This document shows, piece after piece, positions 17,252-23,961 of a stretch of 28,897 bases of DNA. The position numbers and the translations under genes are program-made. Under the pieces are notes generated by a model. That model ran no database searches and was not told where the DNA came from. It was given only the letters and a program-made list of their open reading frames with translations. Numbering within the stretch: position 1 is the first letter of the stretch; each line of letters starts with the position of its first letter. Source of the DNA: a virus; the IMG/VR virus record IMGVR_UViG_3300044645_000980, positions 1 to 28,897 of that record. One strand, written 5' to 3'.

Positions 17252-18258
17252 CAGATCACTCCATCGTTAACGAGTTGGCCGCGAAGCCTCTCTTCAAAAG
17301 ACATCCGCTGGCGAGGTGCCCGCGGCTCAGTGGTTCCAGCACTACGGTTGGGGGTTCGGGTCGCACGTTCCCGAAGGAACTGCATGTTGCTCTCCGCTAC
17401 GGGGTCCGAGGGCGGGGCAGCCGGCTCGGCATAACCCTGCCCCATTTGCGGCGGCATCTGCGGGGGCATCTGCTGCATCTGCTGATAGCGGACGTTCAGG
17501 AGATCACGCTGGAGCATGCCTGTCGCAAACTTCCAGCGCGCGTCGGGGGACTGAATGCCGAACTCGGCTGCCTGCTGGATGTACGCCTGGATCGCCTGCC
17601 CCTCACGGGACACGTTCCCCTGCTCGTCGTACAGCCAGTCAGCGTTCTGACGCTCCAGATCCTGCACGTAGTTCTTGGCTTGATACTGGCCGAGGTGCTG
17701 TTCGACCAGCTCCTTGGCCTTCTGCATCGCCACGTCTTCGATGAACGGCTTCAGCGTGTTCTCGGGATCCGTGACGAACTTGCGGGCGAAGTTGGCCGTG
17801 TAGTCCTGGTACTTCCGCAGGGCCTGCTGGGCCTCATACGGGGCGTTGGGGTCAATGACCTCTTTGCCCGTCTGCGGATCACGGATGATGTAGGACTTGT
17901 ACGACTCCTCAACGGAAGGAGGACTCCACCACTTCGGCTTCTCGGCCGGCTTGGGCTGGGCAGCCTCACGCTGGGCGGCCTGCCACTTCTCATACTCCGC
18001 CTTGTTGCGGAGGTACTCATTGGCCTGCGGGATCAGGTTCTGGTACTGGGAGAGAACCCGCTGGCTTTCCAGGTAGCCCTGCTTGGAGCGGTACAGATCC
18101 TGGGCAATGGAGAGATCGTCTTGGCCGGCAAACTCTGGGAGATGGCGGAACGCTTCGTAGGGCGTGGAGAAGCCCTGCGACTGTTGCTCAACGGGAGCGG
18201 ACGCCTCGGGGGCGGGTGCTTCTGCTACCGGCGCTTCGTTAACAATTTCGTCCGACAT
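17251..18258 (-). CDS. Capsid scaffolding protein
   Basis: This 335-aa protein is acidic and Ala/Pro/Glu-rich at the N-terminus (EAPVAEAPAPEASAPVEQQ). It is helical and Gln/Lys/Glu-rich through the middle (YLRNKAEYEKWQAAQREAAQ), with a low-complexity PPQMPPQMGQGY stretch near residue 275 and a basic C-terminus (RAPRQRMSFEERLRGQLV). This composition, and its position overlapping the major capsid start, is characteristic of scaffold proteins that guide head assembly and then leave. The Met/Gln/Pro-rich stretch is encoded by repetitive DNA near 17440-17490. Confidence 0.75.
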   Translation of the reverse strand: MSDEIVNEAPVAEAPAPEASAPVEQQSQGFSTPYEAFRHLPEFAGQDDLSIAQDLYRSKQGYLESQRVLSQYQNLIPQANEYLRNKAEYEKWQAAQREAAQPKPAEKPKWWSPPSVEESYKSYIIRDPQTGKEVIDPNAPYEAQQALRKYQDYTANFARKFVTDPENTLKPFIEDVAMQKAKELVEQHLGQYQAKNYVQDLERQNADWLYDEQGNVSREGQAIQAYIQQAAEFGIQSPDARWKFATGMLQRDLLNVRYQQMQQMPPQMPPQMGQGYAEPAAPPSDPVAESNMQFLRERATRTPNRSAGTTEPRAPRQRMSFEERLRGQLVNDGVI

Positions 18259-18333
18259 AAACCTCAGTGCCTCGGGGGAGTTGGCTCTGAAAGGTTTAAT
18301 GCCGCTATAGGGGCGAAATTGTTACACCTACTG
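18259..18333 (-). promoter_or_regulatory. Intergenic gap upstream of scaffold, possible promoter
   Basis: This 75-bp gap is one of the few non-coding gaps in the left operon. Read leftward it contains GTGTAACAATTTCG and the AT-rich CTATAGCGGCATTAAAC. A related string (GTGTAAACTTG) occurs in the 55-bp gap at 14332-14386, upstream of the glycosyltransferase gene. The two may share a promoter or regulator site, but the match is short. Confidence 0.3.
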
Positions 18334-19017
18334 CTACTTACGAGCCGGTGGCCTCAAAAGACGAATGGCATCTTCGACGCCCATACGCAAACTGTCTGGC
18401 AACGCATCGTCTGCCGAGTGCGGAATGACGGCGCCGTCTATGGCCGCTAGATTACCATCAGGCATGATTCCAACATTGCCTGAGTGCGGGTCTGTCCATT
18501 GCATTCCGCGGGCGGCAAGCGAGCGTTGCACCGCGTCGGCCATATCCACCCAGCGCCCCTCCTCCGACAGGCCGCCAAGTCTTGACCGCACTTTGGAGTC
18601 CAGGACTTGCGCCGCGCGTGGCTGGAGTGCGACCAGAACTCCTGGGCCTATGCGGTCCTGTGCCCAATAGCCGGCAACACCATCGACGCCTGTCGGAAGA
18701 GAAAAACCACGCCCGGCCCCAGGAAGTTGAATCTTCAAAACATTCTCTGGGCCGCCGGACTTGGGCGGAGCCGAGAAGACAATGCTTTCCCGGCCACGGG
18801 CGATAGGGGGGCCAAGAATGGCGCCATGCCCACGGACGAACTCGTCTACCCCGTCCAATGTCGCTGCCGAGCGCGGCATCGTCAGCAGTTCGTTGGCGTA
18901 ACCTGCAATAGGGCCCTCGGACCTAGAGATAGCGTCCAACGCCTCCCAAGCGCGCTCATACCTAGTCGCCGGAGCTGCGCCGCTGACGGCGCGCAGCATG
19001 TCCTCCCACTTCCCCAT
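18334..19017 (-). CDS. Protein-kinase-like polyvalent protein
   Basis: This 227-aa protein has the marks of a compact protein-kinase fold. A GRESIVFSA segment (75-83) is in the place of the glycine-rich loop, a lysine occurs in VLKIQ (about 95), and the catalytic-loop pattern WTDPHSGNVG (174-183) has Asp176 and Asn181 at the canonical five-residue spacing. AAIDG (191-195) stands in the place of DFG. The pattern fits the kinase-like domain described in phage polyvalent proteins (Kinase-PolyVal in Pfam, from memory). The N-terminal 60 residues are a helical extension. It lies between an LPD-type protein and the scaffold, so it may be packaged and injected. The catalytic residues look intact, so activity is possible. 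Confidence 0.65.
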   Translation of the reverse strand: MGKWEDMLRAVSGAAPATRYERAWEALDAISRSEGPIAGYANELLTMPRSAATLDGVDEFVRGHGAILGPPIARGRESIVFSAPPKSGGPENVLKIQLPGAGRGFSLPTGVDGVAGYWAQDRIGPGVLVALQPRAAQVLDSKVRSRLGGLSEEGRWVDMADAVQRSLAARGMQWTDPHSGNVGIMPDGNLAAIDGAVIPHSADDALPDSLRMGVEDAIRLLRPPARK

Positions 19018-19033
19018 GCAGGACTAATGCCCG

Positions 19034-19939
19034 CTACTCGTCCTCCAGCCTGCGGCTCGCTTCACCGATGCCTACCCATGTTGCAGGCATGGCCATCTCT
19101 TGGCCGAATAGCCTGCCCGCTCGCAGTGCATGGGCTGCGCGGGCCGCTGGCGCTGCGGCTCTCAGTCCCTTGGAGAGATGGCGGATTGCGGCCGTGGCTC
19201 CGGTGACGGGGTCTGCGGCGGCCTCTAGCGCATAGCCGGCCATGTCGGTCTTCCAGTTGTCAGGGAAGTCAAAGTCTTCCTTCAGCACTTGCGGGCCTTC
19301 GACTATCCCGCGCTCTGGCAACTGTGGCAGGGCGGCACCGGGATTGCCTTTGGTCTTAAACATGAGCGTGTGGTTGAACGGGATCTTCCCGACCAAGGCC
19401 CGCTCCTGCGCCAACGCTTCGTTGGGATCCTTGCCTTGGAAAGCATTCCACAGACCGCCGGTTGCTTTGTTCGCAACGTACGGCGCCTCCTCGGCAGCCT
19501 TGTCCAAGTCCCACGCCGACCGGGCGGTATTGGCAGCCACGGAGAAAGGCACCTGCATGACATCAAAGGCGTTGCGGAGCGGCATCCCTGGAGAAAGCAT
19601 GCCACGCTCCCGGTAGGGCGAGCGGTCGATGTCATCAAACTTCAGCTCTCGGCCGACCACATCCCGCATGTAGCCTTCGCCAGTCAGGCTGTTCCTGGCC
19701 GGCTCACGGTAGATCACCGCCTGGTTAAACCCCGGAGCGTCTTCTTCCTGGATCTTCTGCAACCGCTCCATCAGGGCGGCGTACTTGAGCTTCTGCTGGT
19801 ACTCCTCATCGGTGAGGATCTGATGGCCCAAGACCCCGGGGTGGTTGGCCACCACGCTCAACATGGAGGGGTAGGGCTGACGAGGCATCTGCGACGTTTC
19901 GTCAACGGCCTGCTGGATACGGTCGTAGATGTCGGGCAT
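19034..19939 (-). CDS. Hypothetical protein beside the polyvalent genes
   Basis: This 301-aa protein begins MPDIYDRIQQAVDETSQMPR. It has a Lys/Glu-rich helical stretch (EYQQKLKYAALMERLQKIQE, 46-65) and an Ala-rich C-terminal half (GYALEAAADPVTGATAAIRH, AAAPAARAAHALRAGRLFG) that could be amphipathic or membrane-associated. The start overlaps the previous stop (TAATG). I do not recognise a family. The DxxDPVTGA-like segment occurs in internal virion proteins in my memory, and the neighbourhood of polyvalent-type genes suggests a protein carried inside the head. Confidence 0.7.
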   Translation of the reverse strand: MPDIYDRIQQAVDETSQMPRQPYPSMLSVVANHPGVLGHQILTDEEYQQKLKYAALMERLQKIQEEDAPGFNQAVIYREPARNSLTGEGYMRDVVGRELKFDDIDRSPYRERGMLSPGMPLRNAFDVMQVPFSVAANTARSAWDLDKAAEEAPYVANKATGGLWNAFQGKDPNEALAQERALVGKIPFNHTLMFKTKGNPGAALPQLPERGIVEGPQVLKEDFDFPDNWKTDMAGYALEAAADPVTGATAAIRHLSKGLRAAAPAARAAHALRAGRLFGQEMAMPATWVGIGEASRRLEDE

Positions 19940-21495
19940 TACTGATTCAGCCTGTCAATGAGGTCGTCTTGGGACATGATGCCAGTGGCTACGGCCGCGC
20001 CTACGCCACCTTCAATGAGACGGCGGCGCATTTCGTCGGACATGAGGTAGCGGCGAGGACGCATGTCTACGCCGCCTTCGGTTGCCACGGCCCGCTCGGC
20101 GGCTTTCCCGCGCACATCGCGGTAGGATGCTGCCACGCGGGCCTGCTCTTCGGCAAACCGCATCAATTGCGTCATAGCCTCGGCGGCACGCGGGCGAGCA
20201 ACATCGATCTCTGCGCCGCGGGAAATCAAATCGTTCAGCATGCTTTCGTACAGTTCGTTCGCCTGCTTGGCCTGCCATGCGGGGCCCTCGGTGCGCATTG
20301 TGTGAGCAAGGGTGTCGAAGGCGTCCACTGGCGTAATCGCAAAAGCGGGCGCCTCACGCCGCAGGCCCTTGCGCGTATCCAAGATTAGGTTGATGGCCTC
20401 ACCCGTTGGGTCGTTGTATCGCTTCAGCATCTCGTCCGCGGCATCGTCGTATGTCGGCGCCCTTGGTGGCGGCGCATCCTCCACCAACCCACCCATCTTC
20501 CGCCCCAGCCGCTCCAGCGCACCTGGGACAACCTTGCCGTAGAAGTGTTCGTAGTTGTCGATGTTGCCGCCGACCTTGTCGGCTATCGCCCGGGGAGAGG
20601 CGACTTCGATGGCCCGATGGCCTTTGCGGGCGGCTTCTAGGGCAAGACGTTTGATGAGGATGTCGGACCAAGCGTCTTCTAGCGGGAACGGAAGGCCGCG
20701 ACTTAGTCCAGTCACAACCCAGCCGCCCTGGTTTCCGCGCGCTATCTCAAAGCCGTCCTCGCGCATGCGTCGGATATAGCTCTCATCCGGCTCGCGCCTG
20801 TCCTTGGCCATGATCGTTTCGGCGTCTCGCCCAACAAAGCTGGCCTCGTCGCTGCCATTGCCAACCATTTCCCGCATCTTCCGGTTATGAATCCCCAGAT
20901 CCGACTGGAGTTCATTGATCCGAAGGGCATCGCCGTGAGTGTCGAAGCGGGCGTGGGCGACGGCGTCTTGGTTTGCGCTAGTAGCTTGCGTGGCCGCCTG
21001 CCCCCAGTGGTTGTAATACTCTCCAGCACTCCTCGCCCCAGGCTGCGTCAGTAAGATTTCCGTGTAGTCCCTGCCGCCTTGGCCATAGTCTTGGTATTTG
21101 GGGTCGCCGTGAGCTATGCCGCGCCCGATAGCAGAGGCTTCGTCTTGGTAGTGCGGCAGGCCACCAAATGCGCCCGGGATGGTTTCCATTGGAGGAGTGT
21201 CTGCCAGCACCACCTCCTTGTGCGTATACACGGGGCTGCGCTCTTTGACAGCCTGGAGTAGTTCTTCCTTGGGGACAGCCGGGCGGCCACCGATCACGGA
21301 GTCCAGATCGACGGCCTTCAGCTCCCAGCCGGGAACGCCGTCCTTGTATCGCTTCAGCAGGCCAGGGAGTTCCTGGACGCGGACGTTGTCCGGCATGGCC
21401 TCAATGGCACGCTCCAGGCGGGAGTAGATTCCTGGGCCGGGGTTGTAGCCGAGCAATCCGGCGATGACGCGGCCGGCTTCGTCAGGTTTGGCCAT
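19939..21495 (-). CDS. Large polyvalent-type protein
   Basis: This 518-aa protein carries signatures of the LPD-containing polyvalent proteins of phages and conjugative elements. These are GGRDYTEILLTQPG (140-153), the HARFDTHGDALRINELQSDL segment (181-200), and the conserved pair LEDAWSDILIKRLALEAARK (272-291) with GGNIDNYEHFYGKVVPGALE (309-328). The first 75 residues (LPGLLKRYKDGVPGWELKAV) look like another small LPD module. The C-terminus ends in a helical Ala-rich segment. In other systems such proteins are injected with the DNA and act early in the host. The gene lies next to a kinase-like gene of the same general class. The biochemical activity of this core is not known to me. Confidence 0.7.
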   Translation of the reverse strand: MAKPDEAGRVIAGLLGYNPGPGIYSRLERAIEAMPDNVRVQELPGLLKRYKDGVPGWELKAVDLDSVIGGRPAVPKEELLQAVKERSPVYTHKEVVLADTPPMETIPGAFGGLPHYQDEASAIGRGIAHGDPKYQDYGQGGRDYTEILLTQPGARSAGEYYNHWGQAATQATSANQDAVAHARFDTHGDALRINELQSDLGIHNRKMREMVGNGSDEASFVGRDAETIMAKDRREPDESYIRRMREDGFEIARGNQGGWVVTGLSRGLPFPLEDAWSDILIKRLALEAARKGHRAIEVASPRAIADKVGGNIDNYEHFYGKVVPGALERLGRKMGGLVEDAPPPRAPTYDDAADEMLKRYNDPTGEAINLILDTRKGLRREAPAFAITPVDAFDTLAHTMRTEGPAWQAKQANELYESMLNDLISRGAEIDVARPRAAEAMTQLMRFAEEQARVAASYRDVRGKAAERAVATEGGVDMRPRRYLMSDEMRRRLIEGGVGAAVATGIMSQDDLIDRLNQ

Positions 21496-21498
21496 TGC

Positions 21499-21777
21499 TC
21501 ACCAGGAGTAGTTGCAAGACCAGTAGCCGGCCTTGAGCTTGTCGTTCTTCTCGTCGCAGTTGTGGCGAGCCTTAAAGTTCTCCCTGCGGCCCTCATCCCC
21601 ATGACCTGCGGAGGTATCGGAGCCTTCCTTGTAGTGGCCCATGGAGGCGTCCCCGAACCTTACGATTCGCTCAGTGTCGCCGACCTTGGCGCGGACGACG
21701 AACTTTTTGCCACCCTGCACGTCCTTCACGGGACGGTTGGGGAGGAGATTGCGGATCTTGTCACCCTCGCTGTCCAC
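21499..21777 (-). CDS. Small phage protein ending KLKAGYWSCN..
   Basis: This 92-aa protein is read from a GTG at 21777 with GGAGGA six bases upstream. A longer frame to 21879 overlaps another real gene and lacks a ribosome site, so I reject it. The sequence KKFVVRAKVGDTERIVRFGD followed by RRENFKARHNCDEKNDKLKA and GYWSCNYSW is a pattern I have met in many phages, always small and of unknown function. The His/Cys pair (ARHNC) and the later Cys could bind metal. It shares its N-terminal EGDKIR motif with the gene just upstream. Confidence 0.75.
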   Translation of the reverse strand: MDSEGDKIRNLLPNRPVKDVQGGKKFVVRAKVGDTERIVRFGDASMGHYKEGSDTSAGHGDEGRRENFKARHNCDEKNDKLKAGYWSCNYSW

Positions 21778-21916
21778 TGAGCTTCCTCCACTGCTTCTGG
21801 TCGGGATAGTCCTTGTCACCCGGCTTGGCAGGAGCCTCGCCTCGCTCACGCTTGGCGCGGATGTTCTCCCACAGCCCACGCTTCAACTGCCGCACCTTGT
21901 CGCCTTCAGCGTCCAC
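21761..21916 (-). CDS. 51-aa GLWENI..KPGDKDYPD peptide
   Basis: The gene starts at a GTG (21916) with AAGGA upstream and ends inside the start region of the next gene, overlapping by 17 bp. The product (VDAEGDKVRQLKRGLWENIR ... EAPAKPGDKDYPDQKQWRK) matches a short family I recall from phages, with the order GLW-[DE]-NI-x-AKR followed by KPGDKDYPD (annotated in places as DUF6321; not checked). No function is known to me. It is basic and probably mostly helical. Confidence 0.75.
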   Translation of the reverse strand: MDAEGDKVRQLKRGLWENIRAKRERGEAPAKPGDKDYPDQKQWRKLSGQRG

Positions 21917-21977
21917 GGATGTCCTTCAGCAACTTGCGAATCTGGTCCCCGCCACAGTCAGTCTTCTTCATCTTCAT
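21906..21977 (-). CDS. Possible 23-aa peptide with EGDKIR-like start
   Basis: A short frame, MKMKKTDCGGDQIRKLLKDI ending RGR, starts at an ATG at 21977 (or 21971) and overlaps the next start. Its middle (GGDQIRKLL) resembles the openings of the next two genes (EGDKVRQLK and EGDKIRNLL). There is no good ribosome site, so this could equally be a decayed copy of a gene start. Confidence 0.35.
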   Translation of the reverse strand: MKMKKTDCGGDQIRKLLKDIRGR

Positions 21978-21998
21978 CGAACAGGAAGAAGAACGGGT

Positions 21999-22460
21999 TC
22001 ACATGCTGGCCAGGATCTGGCGGATCATCTCGCCTTCCTGTTCCTTGCGCTTGGCTTCCATCTGCATCCGAAGCAGTTCCTTCTGATGCTCCATGCGAGC
22101 CTGCTCCCGCATCTGTGCCACTCGGGAGTCATGCTCCGCCGAGAGGGCGTTCTGCACCTGATTGGCCATGCCGGCCAGATGCGAGCCCTGCTGCTGGGCA
22201 TGAGCCTGGGCCATGTTATGGCCACCAATCGCAAAATCCATCCCGTCATTCCAGCCCATGTTTCCACCTCTCACAAAGTTGTTGGCCCGCCGGGGCCTCC
22301 CCAGGTCACGCAGCGCTCCCTCTTCGGGCTGCGCCAAGAACGGATTGCCTTCCCGCTCTTCCTCGGCTGGCCTGACTACATTCCGCCTTGGCCGACCGAA
22401 GTCACGTAACGCACCCTCTTCAGGTGGTTCCAGAAACGGACTGCCTGCTGCGTTTGCCAT
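21999..22460 (-). CDS. Coiled-coil protein with internal 21-residue duplication
   Basis: This 153-aa protein is read from the ATG at 22460, five bases after the upstream stop, with AGGTAGGG as ribosome site. An in-frame ATG at 22493 lies inside the previous gene and has no clear site. Residues 6-26 and 38-58 are two copies of G-x-PFL-x-x-PEEGALRD-x-GRPRR separated by a charged linker. Residues about 107-150 (RMEHQKELLRMQMEAKRKEQ) form a long charged helix likely to be a coiled coil. The repeat and coiled coil suggest an oligomeric binding protein. No homologous function is recognised. Confidence 0.7.
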   Translation of the reverse strand: MANAAGSPFLEPPEEGALRDFGRPRRNVVRPAEEEREGNPFLAQPEEGALRDLGRPRRANNFVRGGNMGWNDGMDFAIGGHNMAQAHAQQQGSHLAGMANQVQNALSAEHDSRVAQMREQARMEHQKELLRMQMEAKRKEQEGEMIRQILASM

Positions 22461-22464
22461 ATCC

Positions 22465-22890
22465 CTACCTACAAGTGCCTTTCTTCTTGGCATTGCGTAC
22501 CGCCAGCTTCACCAACTGCCTTGCTGCCAAAGGCACAAACGGCAGGAGGATCTTCTGTCGGGTGTGTTCTTCCTTTAACCATCCAACAATGGTTTCCAGA
22601 TTGTTCAGGCACCATTGACATCCCTTGTCGTCCATGGTCTTGGCACGGGCGTTACATTTACAACCGGGCTTTGTAACAATCCTGAGATACCGTCGAAGGA
22701 GGGCTTTGAGTTCCGTGCCCGGCCCTTGGTCCCTTTGCGGATGGGGGCGCTTCTTGGGATAAGCCGGATGTAACTCATCGACCACAATCCGATCCCCGTC
22801 CTGGGACACAATACAGGCGCGGGCATCAGCGAATGTATAACCGCGCTCCAGGCAGCGGATCTCCAGATGTACCAGTCGGCACTCAATCAT
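22465..22890 (-). CDS. Cys-cluster protein (GPGTELK..CKCNARAK type)
   Basis: This 141-aa protein starts at an ATG (22890) that overlaps the stop of the Cys-rich gene (ATGA). The N-terminal half contains RGYTFADARACIVSQDGDRI. The C-terminal half has PGTELKALLRRYL, the cluster CKCNARAKTMDDKGCQWC (a CxC and a CxxC, likely zinc-binding), and NNLETIVGWLKEEHTRQKIL leading into a basic helix. I recall this C-terminal unit, with the CxCNARAxxMD core, as common in planctomycete genomes and their phages. The function is unknown to me. The zinc cluster suggests nucleic acid or protein binding. Confidence 0.75.
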   Translation of the reverse strand: MIECRLVHLEIRCLERGYTFADARACIVSQDGDRIVVDELHPAYPKKRPHPQRDQGPGTELKALLRRYLRIVTKPGCKCNARAKTMDDKGCQWCLNNLETIVGWLKEEHTRQKILLPFVPLAARQLVKLAVRNAKKKGTCR

Positions 22891-23576
22891 GGAAGCGGGT
22901 TGGCGCAGAGCGTGATTTCCAGCTCGGCGGCACAGTCCCAACAGGTATTGTTGGCATTACACCCGGCCTCGGTAAGCTGGTAGCAGGCTATAGCCTCCAC
23001 GCCGACAGCGCAGCCAGTTGGGTTAATCACGGTGAACGGATCGCCACCGTTGACGCCCGGGCACTCTATCTCGCCGTGGGTATGCTCGGCCGTGAGGTCA
23101 GAGACGCACTCCTCGCAGTCGTCCACAATCCGATAGCGGTCGTACCATTGCGAGTGGTAGGCCGTGCGACCTGACTCAAGGCTGCACGGGTCGGCCCAGC
23201 CACAGTTGATCGAATACTCGCCGAAGTCGTACTGGCTGCCATCTGGTGTTGACCCAGCGCACCCGACAGAGGCACCCTCGTCTGGCTCGGTCGGTATTAA
23301 AGCCCCTTCAACGCAGACCACGCCTTCTGGCTGAGTGGCTGGGATTGGGTCTGGAGATGGGTAGTTGGCTGTATCCGCTGGAGGATAGGAGAACGAGTAG
23401 TAGCTGTGGACCCGCTCATGGCACACAAAGCGATAGGTGCAGCAGAAGCAGGCAGCGTCACAGACCTTGGCTGGGTGCCACACACCATCCACCGCCTCAC
23501 ACTCCGCCCGCGTGGTCTTGGTGAGGTCCGGCACACCGTCCACACAACAACAGCCGGAACAGCACAGGCAGACCAT
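22887..23576 (-). CDS. Cysteine-rich protein (25 Cys in 229 aa)
   Basis: I read this from the ATG at 23576, which has GGAG seven bases upstream; a longer frame to 23672 has no site and extends into G-rich non-coding DNA. The protein opens MVCLCCSGCCCVDGVPDLTK, continues with AECEAVDGVWHPAKVCD-AACFCC, and has Cys pairs throughout (DDCEECV, CNANNTCWDC). Twenty-five cysteines in 229 residues imply several small metal-binding or disulfide knots. There is no clear signal peptide. The CVDGVP-x-x-TK-x-x-x-ECEA-x-x-GVW pattern is one I associate with planctomycete proteins. A virion-surface or lysis-module role cannot be told apart. Confidence 0.7.
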   Translation of the reverse strand: MVCLCCSGCCCVDGVPDLTKTTRAECEAVDGVWHPAKVCDAACFCCTYRFVCHERVHSYYSFSYPPADTANYPSPDPIPATQPEGVVCVEGALIPTEPDEGASVGCAGSTPDGSQYDFGEYSINCGWADPCSLESGRTAYHSQWYDRYRIVDDCEECVSDLTAEHTHGEIECPGVNGGDPFTVINPTGCAVGVEAIACYQLTEAGCNANNTCWDCAAELEITLCANPLP

Positions 23577-23690
23577 AGGAAGGCTCCAGAGGGCGACTCC
23601 ACTAGACAAGTGTCCACGGGCGTCAGGAGAGCCGAAGGGCGTTAAAACGCACGCCAGGGGCTGTGGCGACACATGGAGGGAAGTGGTGGT

Positions 23691-23722
23691 GGGAGAGTGG
23701 GAAAGTGGGAATTGGCCGGGGG
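23691..23722 (+). other. Possible G-quadruplex-forming tract
   Basis: Four G runs of at least three (23691-23693, 23699-23701, 23707-23709, 23718-23722) are separated by loops of 5, 5 and 8 bases on the plus strand. More G runs follow up to 23806. The tract lies just upstream of the Cys-rich gene, whose leader would carry the C-rich strand. Confidence 0.4.
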
Positions 23723-23866
23723 AAACATATGGGGGCCGAGGGGGTGCAAAAAGTCAGGAGGGGGATTGACATGATGAAGCGTGTCGCTTGGGGGGGCTGG
23801 CGGGGGTGTCTTTCGTATGACAACCCCTGCCAACCCCCCGTTGCAAACCCTTTGCCTACAACCCTT

Positions 23867-23900
23867 TACGCTTTACTGTCAGTGTACGCTATCGGCTGTC
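23867..23900. repeat. Direct repeat TACGCT...CTGTC, two copies
   Basis: TACGCT at 23867 and 23885 are each followed by CTGTC (23876 and 23896). The 18-bp period puts the TACGCT halves on nearly the same face across about two helical turns, as in many regulator or initiator sites. Just before them are related C-rich strings (CAAACCCTTTGC, CAACCCTTTACG). Confidence 0.45.
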
Positions 23901-23916
23901 GGTTTCGTAAGGTAGC

Positions 23917-23951
23917 CCCGGGCGGCCCGTTTTAATCGCGGGCCGCCCGGG
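23917..23951 (-). terminator. 13-bp GC-only hairpin, terminator-like but without U-run
   Basis: CCCGGGCGGCCCG (23917-23929) and its perfect complement (23939-23951) enclose a 9-base AT-rich loop. It begins 11 bases past the stop of the 23962-24831 gene, where a terminator is expected. Neither strand shows a T-run after the stem, so intrinsic termination is uncertain. A dyad binding site or RNA-stabilising hairpin is possible. Confidence 0.55.
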
Positions 23952-23961
23952 ATGCATCGCC

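Larger units (their letters stand above)
23577..23961. other. Non-coding region with strand-composition switch
   Basis: These 385 bp separate two minus-strand genes. From 23663 to 23815 the plus strand is strongly G-rich, with many runs of three to seven G. From 23816 to about 23870 it switches to C-rich with repeated CAACCC-type strings. Next comes a pair of TACGCT ... CTGTC repeats, and then a perfect 13-bp hairpin. A plus-strand frame (23771-23935, 54 aa) has a good AGGAGG site but looks like low-complexity sequence ending in the hairpin loop. Confidence 0.6.

Noticed and set aside
21778-21879. Upstream extension of the 21499-21777 gene to 21879
   Set aside because: It would overlap the 51-aa gene almost entirely and has no ribosome site, whereas GTG at 21777 has GGAGGA at ideal spacing.
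23771-23935. Plus-strand 54-aa frame with a good AGGAGG site
   Set aside because: The ribosome-like site is part of a long G-rich tract, the product is low-complexity, and the stop is in the loop of the GC hairpin. It could be real but there is too little support.
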